Positions 35,279 to 44,230 of a stretch of DNA of 64,000 bases are shown here, piece by piece. The notes below the pieces were generated by a model. The model did no database searches. It had not been told where the DNA came from and worked only from the letters and a program-made list of their open reading frames with translations. Both the position numbers and the translations under genes were made by a program. The stretch covers positions 1 to 64,000 of the forward strand of contig CAJTLX010000010.1 in assembly GCA_910577165.1 (NCBI GenBank). The letters are read 5' to 3'. Position 1 is the stretch's first letter. Each line of letters opens with the position of its first letter. The DNA comes from an uncultured Lachnospiraceae bacterium (GTDB lineage Bacteria > Bacillota > Clostridia > Lachnospirales > Lachnospiraceae).

Positions 35279-35440
35279 AAGAAATAAATATCTCAAGAAA
35301 TAAATATCTATAGATACAGTAGTGATATACTCCCACCGCCTATGTTTCATATAGAGGTGGGGGTCTTTAAGAGAGGTTAAATCAGTTAAATAAAGGTTGG
35401 AGCCTTTAAGAGAGGTTAAATCAGTTAGATAGTGGAGGGA
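35279..35440 (+). repeat. Repeat-rich intergenic segment with terminator-like hairpin
   Basis: AAGAAATAAATATCT occurs twice (35279-35293 and 35295-35309). A hairpin with CCCACC pairing GGTGGG and inner CTAT/ATAG lies at about 35331-35362 and could terminate the preceding gene. A 39-bp direct repeat starting CTTTAAGAGAGGTTAAATC occurs at 35365 and again at 35404. The second copy ends in the ribosome site (GGAGGG) of the next gene. Confidence 0.8.
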
Positions 35441-35447
35441 TAAAATT

Positions 35448-37025
35448 TTGTTGGAAAGGGAAAAATTAAGATTTTTAGCGTATATCCGCGAAACTGTGTT
35501 GCCGGAACTAAAAAAAGGGAACGCAATTTACGGGAATATCGCACAGCGCGTTTTCCTTCAATTGCCAGAAGAACAAGAATTGCAGACAGAGATTGCAGCG
35601 GCATATGAGGAAATACTTAAAAGGATCTCTGCCAAAAAACTAATTCGTCTGTCGGAAGAATACCGCAACCGCTATGGGGAATGGTATGTCGAAGATGACG
35701 CGGCGGATTGGTGGTACAATAAGCCCCAAAAAGAGGATTATCCGCATTTGACGGTGAGTCAGTATAATGCAGTACTAAAATTTGGCACATTTCTTGAAGA
35801 TGGCTATGATCGGCAATGGTGTATGGAAGAGTTGGATGGTGCGTCGGATACGCTCCCCTTCTTTTTTCTGCGCTTAAATGATTGGGTGGGAGAGATCCGA
35901 AAAAGTGCATTTGTACTGTCCGAAAAGAGGCTTTGGCAGTGCGGCGCGGACGAATTCTTTTTTGCACTGCCAAGCCTAGAGAAAGTTATTGCTTCTAAAA
36001 GGCGGGACGAAGTGCAGATAAAGCGGCTCTCGGCGCAGGTACTTTCCCGCGCATTTAAAATTTTTGAGGAAATGTCTGAGGAACTAATTATTGCGCGGCT
36101 GCCGTACTATGGAGTAAATGTTAAAAATGCGATCTATCGCCTTTTTCGAGCGAAAAAGATCCTCTCACTTTCTGTGATGGAACAGCTTCTTGCCGCGGAG
36201 TGGACGGGGTATGGAAAGAAATTATTGCTTGAGGGAATTTTTTCCCATTATGGATATGAGAAAGAGCGGGTGGAGCATTACCTTGCCTCGCGCAGTACCC
36301 TAGTGCGCTACCGGGCATTGTGGTTTCGCTATCAGAATGAGGGGACTGCCTGGGAGGGACTTGAAGAGATGCTTCTTGACCGCTCACAGCGGATTCGCAG
36401 GGACGCGGGTTATCTCCTCCAAAAACATCAAAATTTTAAGGTGTTAGATTATTATTTGGAAAAATTGCAGCGGGGAGTATCGGAAACTGTGCTGCTTGGG
36501 ATCGGCGAATATGGAACAAAAAAGGAAATCGGAATGATTGAGCCATTTCTTGCGGAGAGGGGCAATCGTCTGGCAAGGGCAGCATTAGTTTCTTACGGGC
36601 GGCTGGCGGCGGAGCAAGGGGAAAAAATCTATTGGAAATTTTTGTTTGACGATCGCAGTTCCATTGCAAAGGTAGCATACCGCCTGATAATAAAAAACCG
36701 GATACATTATGGCGCGGGTGAACTTTATTCTCTGTTTCGTGAGCATCACCAACCGGTGATCAAAAAATATCTTCTCCGGCTTCTTTTTTGTGAGCCGTCC
36801 TGGGAGCGGCTTCCCTACCTCCTTCTTTTGTATGCGGATGAAAGATTGTCTGAGGAGGAGAGAGGGAAAATGTATTTTGGGATTAAAAACCTCTCTGTCT
36901 ATGCGGTTATTTCCAGGCAGCAGGAACAGAAAATCTTTGAGATCTTAGAGCGCGGGGGAGAGAAATTTCCAGAGGAGTTAAGGGAGAAAATCCTGTTTGA
37001 ACTGGCACATATAGCGAAAAAATAA
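35448..37025 (+). CDS. Uncharacterised HEAT-like repeat protein
   Basis: A 525-residue helical, soluble protein. The central and C-terminal parts contain HEAT/PBS-lyase-like helical pairs (LVRYRALWFRYQNEG, RIRRDAGYLLQKHQN, SSIAKVAYRLIIKNR), which usually act as protein-binding scaffolds. No catalytic motif was recognised. The start is TTG at 35448, supported by GGAGGG eight bases upstream. Another TTG follows immediately and cannot be excluded. Its stop codon overlaps the ATG of a 26-codon ORF (TAATG). It sits among carbohydrate genes, but nothing ties it to them functionally. Confidence 0.72.
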   Translation: MLEREKLRFLAYIRETVLPELKKGNAIYGNIAQRVFLQLPEEQELQTEIAAAYEEILKRISAKKLIRLSEEYRNRYGEWYVEDDAADWWYNKPQKEDYPHLTVSQYNAVLKFGTFLEDGYDRQWCMEELDGASDTLPFFFLRLNDWVGEIRKSAFVLSEKRLWQCGADEFFFALPSLEKVIASKRRDEVQIKRLSAQVLSRAFKIFEEMSEELIIARLPYYGVNVKNAIYRLFRAKKILSLSVMEQLLAAEWTGYGKKLLLEGIFSHYGYEKERVEHYLASRSTLVRYRALWFRYQNEGTAWEGLEEMLLDRSQRIRRDAGYLLQKHQNFKVLDYYLEKLQRGVSETVLLGIGEYGTKKEIGMIEPFLAERGNRLARAALVSYGRLAAEQGEKIYWKFLFDDRSSIAKVAYRLIIKNRIHYGAGELYSLFREHHQPVIKKYLLRLLFCEPSWERLPYLLLLYADERLSEEERGKMYFGIKNLSVYAVISRQQEQKIFEILERGGEKFPEELREKILFELAHIAKK

Positions 37026-37105
37026 TGGGAAATTACACTTTTGCAGATACAGTAAAGTCCGGGATCTACAAAGATCTGGAAATTGATTTTACAAAGATTG
37101 GATAA
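37025..37105 (+). CDS. Short coupled ORF, possible gene remnant
   Basis: A 26-residue ORF (starts MGNYTFADTVKS) whose ATG overlaps the stop codon of the preceding gene by one base. The composition looks like a real protein N terminus, so it may be the start of a deleted gene. There is no continuation in any frame downstream. Confidence 0.3.
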   Translation: MGNYTFADTVKSGIYKDLEIDFTKIG

Positions 37106-37128
37106 GGGGCGGAATTTTGAAATTTTGA

Positions 37129-37157
37129 TTGACAGGAAATTGCGGCGTTACTATAAT
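37129..37157 (+). promoter_or_regulatory. Consensus sigma-A promoter of the aminotransferase gene
   Basis: Perfect TTGACA (37129-37134), 17-nt spacer, perfect TATAAT (37152-37157), about 60 bp before the start codon. Confidence 0.93.
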
Positions 37158-37219
37158 ATAGCTGAGAAAAGTTCAAGGATCAAGGTGGACGATTAAAAAG
37201 CGCGGAAGGGAGAAGCGAT

Positions 37220-38503
37220 ATGAAATCTTTTATGGACATGAGCCAGGATGAACTTTTAACATTGAAAGCCGCTTTGGAAGAACAGTTTAAGACTGAGGAA
37301 GCGAAGGGGCTTTCCTTAAATATGGCGCGCGGCAAGCCAGGTGCGACACAGCTTGCGATTTCCATGCCGATGTTAGACGTGATTAACTCCAGTTCGGATA
37401 TGACAACTCTGCTCGGCAATGATACCAGAAATTACGGGGACTGGGACGGGATCGGCGAGTGCAGGCAGCTTTTAGCGGATATGATGGAGGTCAAAAAGCC
37501 CAATGTGATTGTTTGCGGAAATTCCAGCTTAAATATTATGTACGATACTGTTGTCCGCTCCATGGTCAGCGGGGTGAACGGCGAAACACCGTGGTGCAAG
37601 CTTGACAAAGTAAAATTTTTATGTCCGGTGCCGGGGTACGACAGACATTTTAAGATTACGGAGACCTTTGGGATTGAGATGATTTCTGTGCCGATGGATG
37701 AGAATGGTCCGGATATGGATATGGTCGAGGAGTATGTAAATGGCGACAGTGCGGTAAAAGGGATCTGGTGCGTTCCAAAATATTCCAATCCTACGGGGAT
37801 CACCTACTCGGATGAGGTGGTAAAACGCTTTGCGAATTTGAAGCCTGCGGCAAAGGATTTCCGTATTTTCTGGGATAACGCCTACTGTATCCACCATCTC
37901 TACGAGGAGATTCAGGATAAAATTCCAAATATTTTGGAGGAATGCGAGAAGGCGGGAAATCCGGATATGGTCTATATCTTTGCCTCCACATCAAAAATTA
38001 GTTTTCCGGGTTCGGGTGTGTCCGCAATTGCGACTTCGCTTACCAATATGGAGTACATCAAAAAGTTTATGACCACACAGATTATTGGTCATGACAAGAT
38101 CAACCAGCTGCGTCATGCTCGCTTTTTTAAGAATATTGACGGGCTGAATGCACATATGAAAAAGCACGCAGAACTGATGCGCCCGAAATTTCAGGCGGTG
38201 CTTGATATTTTGGAGGAGGAGCTTACCGGGCTTAATATTGGGAGCTGGATAAAGCCAAGGGGCGGATATTTTATCTCCTTTGAGTCCCTTCCTGGCTGCG
38301 CGAAAGCTATTGTGGCAAAATGCAAGGAGTTAGGGCTGGTACTTACCGGCGCGGGCGCGACTTACCCTTACGGGAAAGACCCGAACGATTCAAATATTCG
38401 CATCGCGCCATCGTTTCCGACACCGGAGGAGATGGGGGAGGCGACGAGGATGTTCGCTCTCTGCGTAAAATTAGTTTCGATAGAAAAATTGTTAAATGCA
38501 TAG
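37220..38503 (+). CDS. PLP-dependent aminotransferase (class I, MocR/AspT-like subgroup)
   Basis: A 427-residue fold-type I aminotransferase. The N-terminal LNMARGKPGATQLAISMPML, the substrate-side VPKYSNPTGITYSD and the PLP-lysine motif STSKISFPGSG place it in the aminotransferase subgroup that includes the actinobacterial aspartate aminotransferase AspT. The likely reaction is transamination of aspartate or a related amino acid with 2-oxoglutarate; the exact substrate is inferred. It is a single-gene unit with a perfect consensus promoter and a hairpin downstream, which fits steady high expression. Confidence 0.9.
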   Translation: MKSFMDMSQDELLTLKAALEEQFKTEEAKGLSLNMARGKPGATQLAISMPMLDVINSSSDMTTLLGNDTRNYGDWDGIGECRQLLADMMEVKKPNVIVCGNSSLNIMYDTVVRSMVSGVNGETPWCKLDKVKFLCPVPGYDRHFKITETFGIEMISVPMDENGPDMDMVEEYVNGDSAVKGIWCVPKYSNPTGITYSDEVVKRFANLKPAAKDFRIFWDNAYCIHHLYEEIQDKIPNILEECEKAGNPDMVYIFASTSKISFPGSGVSAIATSLTNMEYIKKFMTTQIIGHDKINQLRHARFFKNIDGLNAHMKKHAELMRPKFQAVLDILEEELTGLNIGSWIKPRGGYFISFESLPGCAKAIVAKCKELGLVLTGAGATYPYGKDPNDSNIRIAPSFPTPEEMGEATRMFALCVKLVSIEKLLNA

Positions 38504-38522
38504 CAAAGCGAATCGAGCAGGC

Positions 38523-38572
38523 ACATAAGAGAAAGCTGCCCTTTGGTAAGGGCAGCTTTCGCGCTCTATATG
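38523..38572 (+). terminator. Hairpin after the aminotransferase gene
   Basis: GAAAGCTGCCCTT, loop TGGT, AAGGGCAGCTTTC is a perfect stem, extended at its base by CATAAGAG/CTCTATATG. It lacks a T-run but its position fits a terminator or a 3'-end stabiliser. Confidence 0.65.
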
Positions 38573-38710
38573 TGGAACTAAAAAAATCAGCAGAAACCCG
38601 GAACAGTGCCGGAAGGGGATTTTGTTCGCTTCACTCTCATCATCCCCTTCCACGAAAAGGGCACTGTGTAGGGATTTCTGCGGAACTTAAAATGGAACTA
38701 AAAATAGGAG
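38572..38710 (+). repeat. Long nested hairpin element, copy 2 (candidate structured RNA)
   Basis: GGAACTAAAAA-like boxes lie at 38574, 38682 and 38694. Outer stem GCAGAAACCC (38590-38599) pairs with GGGATTTCTGC (38671-38681). Inside, ACAGTGCC pairs with GGGCACTGT and GGAAGGGGA with TCCCCTTCC. The blocks CCGGAAGG and TTTTGT match copy 1 while stem positions differ in a compensatory way. The 3' end (GGAACTAAAAATAGGAG) carries the ribosome site of the next gene. Confidence 0.85.
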
Positions 38711-38717
38711 TTAGTAA

Positions 38718-38975
38718 ATGCCACTGATTAATAAAATTATGAAAAAGCTTCCAAGAAAGCAGGTCTTGCCTGGAGAACTTGAGCCGGTGCGCCGTTTTAA
38801 AGAACCGCTAGTAAAGCCGAGAGAATTGCTTTTGGAGGAGGAAAAGGATGAGAACGGCGAGTACCCGGTACTTGAGCGGGAAATTTTGCCGGAGCGCATT
38901 ATCTGTCCGGACTGTGGGGGAATCACATTGGAGGGGTTGGATTTCTGCGACAAATGTGGAGGGGAGTTGCGGTAA
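38718..38975 (+). CDS. Small C-terminal zinc-ribbon protein
   Basis: An 85-residue protein of unknown function. The first 55 residues are charged and without a recognised fold. The C terminus is a zinc ribbon with two CxxC knuckles (IICPDCGG and FCDKCGG, about residues 62-82). The start follows AGGAG supplied by the structured repeat. It may bind zinc and a nucleic acid or protein partner, but no family was recognised. Confidence 0.75.
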   Translation: MPLINKIMKKLPRKQVLPGELEPVRRFKEPLVKPRELLLEEEKDENGEYPVLEREILPERIICPDCGGITLEGLDFCDKCGGELR

Positions 38976-39044
38976 GCAATCAGGAACTCTCTTTGTACTG
39001 TACAAAAATTCGCACTAAATTTAAGTTGCGATATGGAGGGGAAT

Positions 39045-41045
39045 ATGCAAAATCTGGAAATTGTCCGTCTGGAGCGGACAAAAGGGGTGGAACTGATAGC
39101 AGAGGAGGAGAGCGGAGGTAAATTCCAATTTTCAAAAGAGGGGGCGGGCTTTATTCTGCCAAAACTTTTAAATGATAGGGAACACTATCTATCTTTTTTG
39201 ATTCAAGTAGAGGAAGAACATAGCCTTGCAATGACGCTAACGGTGTATGTGTGCGGGGAGAGTGCGCCGGCGTTTACGGTTCGCTTCGGCTTGCTGCCTA
39301 AGGTAAAAATACCGATCGTGCTTGACTTGGAGTGGATGGATGCAAATGAACTCTTCCCGGAAGCACCGCGCGGAGCGTTAAAGATGGTCTGCCATGGAAA
39401 GAGAGTTGCACGGCAGGAAATTGAGAAAATAGTGCTAAGTACAATGCCATGTTTTCATCAGGTAAAATGTTTGATAAGCGATCTGTCTTTGACGGAGGAA
39501 TATCCAGATATTCCTAAATTACCGAAAAAAATCTTAGTCGATCGCTTTGGGCAGAGCGCGTGGAAGGACTGGCCAGGAAAAATAAGGGACGACGAGGAGT
39601 TAAAGTGCCGCCTGAATGCGCAGCTTGATAAAGGGGACGGGTATCCGTTTGCGGACTGGTCTTCTTATGGCGGATGGAAAGAGAAAAAGCTTACTGCGGG
39701 GACGGGATATTTTTCCAAATGCAAGAAGGAGGGAAGATGGTGGCTGACTGACCCGGAGGGCTATGCATTTTTTAGTATGGGACCGGACTGTGTGGGTGCG
39801 GGCGGGGACTGCCGGATCGACGGGGTGGAGCAATGGCTTGACTGGCTGCCGGACAGGGAGGATAAGGCATTTTCTACCATGTTTTCCGAGTCCGCGCGGA
39901 GGGGGAAGAAAAACAGGATAGTAAATTTCTCGTTTTTTCAGGCAAATTTATACCGGGCATTTGGGGAGTCCTGGCGTGAGAAATGGGAAAAAATGCTTTG
40001 TAGGCAGCTAAAAAACTGCGGGATGAATACTCTGGGCAACTGGAGTGATGCGCGTCTTTTTGGGCGGACGGGAATTCCCTACGTGACCTCCCTTCCAGAA
40101 TTTCCATCGACGGAGAAAAATATTTTCCGCGATTTTCCGGATGTATTTAGCGAGGAGTACAAGGCGGAGGCGGTGCGCTGTGCAAAAGCACTTCTCCCGC
40201 GAAAAGACGATCCTTTGATGATCGGCTATTTTCTGAGAAACGAACCAGCCTGGGCATTTGTCGATCAGTTAATGCTTGCGGATGAAGTATTATACAATCC
40301 CAAAAGAACTGCCTGCAAGGAAGCTCTGATTAAATTTTTAGCGGAGCGTTACGGGGGGATAGAGCAGTTAAATCAGGCGTGGAATGCGGATTTTGAAAGT
40401 TTCTCCACCCTCTATCAGCCACAGAGGGATTGTTCAGAACGCTCTGCGCACACAAAGGAAGATCTGCGGGAGTTTTCAAAAAAAATGTTGCGTGCCTATG
40501 TGGAGATCCCGGCAAGTGAATGCCGAAAAGTCGATCCAAACCATATGATTTTGGGAATGCGCTGGGCGTGGATCTCCAATCCGGATCTGATGGTTGGATG
40601 GGAAAATTTTGATGTTTTTTCCATAAATTGCTATGCAGTTGATCCGACGGAAAAAATACAGCAGGTTGTCGATTTGGGCGTGGATCTTCCCGTTCTGATC
40701 GGAGAATTTCATTTCGGGGCACTGGATGCTGGTCCTTGTGCTACGGGGCTTGAAGGGGTGAGGAATCAGCGGGAGCGGGGACTTGCCTACCACAATTACT
40801 GCGAGAGTGTCGCTGCACACAAGAACGGGGTGGGATGTCATTATTTTCAGTGCTATGATCAGTTTGTACTTGGACGTTTTGACGGGGAAAACTATAATAT
40901 TGGGCTTTTTGATATCACTTCCTGCGCCTATCCAGAAATGTTGGAACAAATTAAGGAATGCAGCAGTCAAATTTATAAGATAGCGGATGGAGAAGTCAGA
41001 AAGTGTAAGCGCGATGTGGAATCCATTCCCATGATCGCATATTAA
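39045..41045 (+). CDS. Glycoside hydrolase of clan GH-A, GH50-like (agarase/beta-galactosidase type)
   Basis: A 666-residue cytoplasmic protein. A beta-rich N-terminal domain (to about residue 150) leads into a TIM-barrel. Features recalling GH50 are ILVDRFGQSAWKDWPGK, GYFSKCKKEGRWWLTDPEG and YAFFSMGPDCVG. The probable acid/base Glu is in YFLRNEPAW and the nucleophile Glu in VLIGEFHFGALDAG, the spacing expected of clan GH-A. GH50 enzymes cut beta-1,4 galactosidic bonds in agarose-like chains, but a gut or anaerobic homologue may use another galactan. No signal peptide. ATG 39045 is preceded by GGAGGGG; an ATG four codons earlier overlaps this site. Confidence 0.72.
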   Translation: MQNLEIVRLERTKGVELIAEEESGGKFQFSKEGAGFILPKLLNDREHYLSFLIQVEEEHSLAMTLTVYVCGESAPAFTVRFGLLPKVKIPIVLDLEWMDANELFPEAPRGALKMVCHGKRVARQEIEKIVLSTMPCFHQVKCLISDLSLTEEYPDIPKLPKKILVDRFGQSAWKDWPGKIRDDEELKCRLNAQLDKGDGYPFADWSSYGGWKEKKLTAGTGYFSKCKKEGRWWLTDPEGYAFFSMGPDCVGAGGDCRIDGVEQWLDWLPDREDKAFSTMFSESARRGKKNRIVNFSFFQANLYRAFGESWREKWEKMLCRQLKNCGMNTLGNWSDARLFGRTGIPYVTSLPEFPSTEKNIFRDFPDVFSEEYKAEAVRCAKALLPRKDDPLMIGYFLRNEPAWAFVDQLMLADEVLYNPKRTACKEALIKFLAERYGGIEQLNQAWNADFESFSTLYQPQRDCSERSAHTKEDLREFSKKMLRAYVEIPASECRKVDPNHMILGMRWAWISNPDLMVGWENFDVFSINCYAVDPTEKIQQVVDLGVDLPVLIGEFHFGALDAGPCATGLEGVRNQRERGLAYHNYCESVAAHKNGVGCHYFQCYDQFVLGRFDGENYNIGLFDITSCAYPEMLEQIKECSSQIYKIADGEVRKCKRDVESIPMIAY

Positions 41046-41072
41046 ATTGAGAAAAAACCATGCTTTGTGGTA

Positions 41073-41100
41073 TTGACTATTTGAAAAAATGAGTTATAAT
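41073..41100 (+). promoter_or_regulatory. Probable sigma-A promoter of the chemoreceptor gene
   Basis: TTGACT (41073-41078), 16-nt spacer, perfect TATAAT (41095-41100). The leader to the start is long, about 165 nt, without a riboswitch that I recognise. Confidence 0.72.
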
Positions 41101-41269
41101 AAAACTCGAATAATATTAACAATTCCAAGAAAATCAGGTACTGCTTTACCAGATTATGAAAAATTAATCCTACCAGCAATAAAAATACGGACTTGAGAAA
41201 AATTTTTCAAACTCTACTTCCATCGGGATACCTGGTATTTTGGGATCAGCGGAGAGGAGATTTTTACTT

Positions 41270-42970
41270 ATGAACAAGAATGGTGGCATCGAAAAAAAGC
41301 TGACGAGATCCTTTTTCCAAGTGGCTTCGATTGCAGCAGGAGCGGCACTATTTGGGCTGATCGTCATGCTTATTCTGTCATGGCGGTATTCTTATGCCCT
41401 GACCAATTTTGGTTTTGCACAGGGAGATATCGGAACAGCGATGTTTGAATTCGCGGATATTCGCTCGTCACTGCGCGCTACGATCGGCTATGATAATCAG
41501 GAGGCAATTGACGAAGTGGTGCAGCAGCATACAGATATGATTGCAGCATTTGAGAGAAGTTTTGCAAAAATTGAAGATACGATTGTTTCAGAGGACGGCA
41601 GAGCCAATTATGATCAGATCGAACAGGATTTAAAAACGTATTGGGAATTGGATGACAAGATTATGAGGCTGGGGGCAACTACGGACAGAGAGTATTGTAA
41701 ACTTGCCCAGGAGATGGCACTGACTCAGCTGGCACCAGTCTACTCTTCGATTTATGATAAATTGGAAGGACTTTTGGATGTAAAGGTAAGTGAGGGAAAC
41801 AAATTATCAAAGACACTCACTATTGCCTGCGTGATGGTCGGTATAATTATCGTCCTGTTAATTGGAGGGTCGATGTATCTGTCCACAAGAATTGGCAAGC
41901 GTATCTCTGTAAGAATCACCTCTCCGCTAAAGCAGCTTGGCAACCGGTTAAAGACATTTTCGGAGGGCGATCTTACCTCTCCGTTCCCGGCAATTAAATC
42001 GGGCGATGAGATTGAAGAGATGACGGCGGATGCCATGATTATGGCGGATCATTTAAATGTGATTATCCACGATATTGGGGAAGTACTCGGCGAGATGGCG
42101 GACGGCAATTATGCGGTAAAGTCAAAGGCATCAAAGCGCTATACTGGGGATTTTAAGAAGCTGTACGAGTCAATGCGCGGTATGCGCGATCAGATGAAGG
42201 AAACCTTGCTTTCCATCGGGGAATCCTCAAGCCATGTATCCTGTGGTTCCGGCGATTTAGCCAAGGCTTCGCAGAGTCTTGCGGAGGGCGCGACCGAACA
42301 GGCGGGTGCAGTGGAGGAATTGCATGCGACGATCTCAGATATTACCGTGACGATGGAAAAGAGCGCGCAGAGCGCGGAGGAATCTTACAGTAAAGCACAG
42401 CACTATGCGGATGCAGCGGATAGCAGCCGTGAGGAGATGCACCGCATGATGGAGGCGATGGGACGTATCAACGAGGCTTCGGCAAGAATTGGCGATATTA
42501 TTTCCAAGATTGAATCTATTGCGGCACAGACCAATCTTTTGTCGCTGAACGCTTCGATCGAGGCGGCAAGAGCGGGGGATTCCGGAAGAGGATTCTCGGT
42601 TGTTGCGGATCAGATTCGTGAACTGGCAAACCAGAGCGCGAAGGCGGCAGTGGATACAAGGGAGCTGATTGAAGGTTCCATTAAGGAAGTGGCTGAGGGC
42701 AATAGCTCAGCAGAGCGCGCGGCACACGCGATCGAGTCCGTTGTGGATGGAATTAAGCAGATTGCAGAATTCTCAAGAAATTTGAAAAATATGGTGGAAG
42801 ACCAGACAGAGGCAGTTCGTCAGGCCGAAGTGGGTGTGGATCAGATTTCCGAGGTAGTTCAGGTCAATGCGGCAACCGCACAACAAGCTTCCGCGACCAG
42901 CGAGGAATTGTCTGCACAGGCAACGATTCTGGACGAGTTGGTTGGGCGTTTTGTTCTGACAAAGGAATAA
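41270..42970 (+). CDS. Methyl-accepting chemotaxis protein
   Basis: A 566-residue transmembrane chemoreceptor. The first membrane segment (about residues 15-40, VASIAAGAALFGLIVMLIL) is followed by an extracytoplasmic four-helix-bundle sensor of about 150 residues, a second segment (about 192-215), and a HAMP domain (PLKQLGNRLKTFSEGDL). The long coiled-coil signalling domain has the hairpin tip IAAQTNLLSLNASIEAARAGDSGRGFSVVA, which contacts CheA and CheW. The ligand is unknown. It implies a chemotactic, probably motile organism. AGAGGAG about ten bases upstream of ATG 41270 supports this start over a TTG ten codons earlier. Confidence 0.94.
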   Translation: MNKNGGIEKKLTRSFFQVASIAAGAALFGLIVMLILSWRYSYALTNFGFAQGDIGTAMFEFADIRSSLRATIGYDNQEAIDEVVQQHTDMIAAFERSFAKIEDTIVSEDGRANYDQIEQDLKTYWELDDKIMRLGATTDREYCKLAQEMALTQLAPVYSSIYDKLEGLLDVKVSEGNKLSKTLTIACVMVGIIIVLLIGGSMYLSTRIGKRISVRITSPLKQLGNRLKTFSEGDLTSPFPAIKSGDEIEEMTADAMIMADHLNVIIHDIGEVLGEMADGNYAVKSKASKRYTGDFKKLYESMRGMRDQMKETLLSIGESSSHVSCGSGDLAKASQSLAEGATEQAGAVEELHATISDITVTMEKSAQSAEESYSKAQHYADAADSSREEMHRMMEAMGRINEASARIGDIISKIESIAAQTNLLSLNASIEAARAGDSGRGFSVVADQIRELANQSAKAAVDTRELIEGSIKEVAEGNSSAERAAHAIESVVDGIKQIAEFSRNLKNMVEDQTEAVRQAEVGVDQISEVVQVNAATAQQASATSEELSAQATILDELVGRFVLTKE

Positions 42971-43039
42971 TCTGTTGGGAAAAAATATAAATTACATAGC
43001 CTATCTATTATAGACAGTGGGAAATGTGAGAGAAATGAT

Positions 43040-43091
43040 AAAAATTGCCCTCGGACAGGGTGGAGGAAGGAAACTGTCCGGGGGTATTTTT
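43040..43091 (+). terminator. Rho-independent terminator of the chemoreceptor gene
   Basis: AAATTGCCCTCGGACAG pairs with CTGTCCGGGGGTATTTTT around a purine-rich loop and ends in T5. Confidence 0.85.
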
Positions 43092-43141
43092 GGCAGAAGG
43101 ATTACAAAAAAGAGGATATTTATAGAAATGAGGGATCAATT

Positions 43142-44230
43142 TTGAATGCATGGGAGAAAAATTTTAGGAAAGTGGAGCCGTATACGCCGGGGGAACAGCC
43201 CGTATTTGCGAATATGGTAAAGCTCAATACGAACGAGAATCCCTATCCGCCATCCCCAAAGGTTGAGGCGGCTATGCGGCGGCTATGCGATAATATGGAG
43301 CACTTTCGCCTGTACCCGGATTTTAAGGCGGAGCCACTCACTACAGTTTTGGCAAAGTATTATGGTCTAGCAAACGATCAGGTTTTTGTCGGGGTGGGAT
43401 CGGATGATGTGCTTTCGGTGGCGTTTTTAACTTTTTTTCATTCCGATCGCCCAGTGCTTTTTCCAGATATTACCTATTCCTTTTACGATGTGTGGGCGCA
43501 AGTTTATGAAATTCCGTATGAATGTCCGATGCTCGATGAAAATTTTCGCATCCGCAAGGAGGATTACTACCAAAAGAACGGCGGAATTGTAATTGCGAAT
43601 CCAAATGCGCCGACTTCGATCGCGGAGGGAATTGATTTTATTGAGGATATTCTAAGGCACAATCAGGAATCAGTGGTAATTGTTGATGAGGCCTATGTGG
43701 ATTTTGGCGGGGAATCGGCACTTCCCCTGCTTAAAAAATACGGAAATCTTCTGATTGTGCAGACCTTTTCGAAATCGCGCGCGATGGCGGGAATGCGCAT
43801 CGGCTATGCAATGGGCAGCCCCACATTGATCCGGGCAATGAATGATGTGAAATATTCCATCAATTCCTACACCATGAATTATCCTTCCCTCTCTGCCGGT
43901 GTGGCGGCAGTGGAGGATGATGCCTATTTTAGGGAGTGCTGCGAGAAGGTGATACGGACGCGCACCTGGGCAAGGACAGAACTTGAGCGGCTTAAATTTA
44001 TCTGCCTTGACAGTGCTGCCAATTTCTTGTTTGTAACACATCCCCTCGTCCCCGCGGCGAAAATTTTTGCCGCGCTAAAGGAGCGCGGAATCTTTGTGCG
44101 ATATTTTAACAAGCCGCGCATTGATAATTATCTGCGGATTACGATTGGGACCAAGGAGCAGATGGAGCAGTTAGTGGAGGCACTTTTAGAGATTGTACCT
44201 GTGGCAGAAAAGAAAGAGGGAGAGCAATGA
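43142..44230 (+). CDS. hisC: Histidinol-phosphate aminotransferase family protein
   Basis: A 362-residue PLP enzyme of fold type I. Family features are VKLNTNENPYPPSP, VGVGSDDVLS, the PNAPTS segment, DEAYVDFGG and the PLP-lysine motif TFSKSRAMAGMRIGYA. It probably makes histidinol phosphate from imidazole-acetol phosphate, although related enzymes act on aromatic amino acids or threonine phosphate. No other histidine gene is adjacent, which leaves the substrate open. The start is TTG at 43142 with GAGGG seven bases upstream. The stop overlaps the ATG of the next gene by four bases (ATGA). Confidence 0.87.
   Translation: MNAWEKNFRKVEPYTPGEQPVFANMVKLNTNENPYPPSPKVEAAMRRLCDNMEHFRLYPDFKAEPLTTVLAKYYGLANDQVFVGVGSDDVLSVAFLTFFHSDRPVLFPDITYSFYDVWAQVYEIPYECPMLDENFRIRKEDYYQKNGGIVIANPNAPTSIAEGIDFIEDILRHNQESVVIVDEAYVDFGGESALPLLKKYGNLLIVQTFSKSRAMAGMRIGYAMGSPTLIRAMNDVKYSINSYTMNYPSLSAGVAAVEDDAYFRECCEKVIRTRTWARTELERLKFICLDSAANFLFVTHPLVPAAKIFAALKERGIFVRYFNKPRIDNYLRITIGTKEQMEQLVEALLEIVPVAEKKEGEQ

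Noticed and set aside
41101..41269. Cyclic di-GMP riboswitch in the chemoreceptor leader
   Set aside because: The leader is long, but I could not find the conserved GEMM core or a matching fold.
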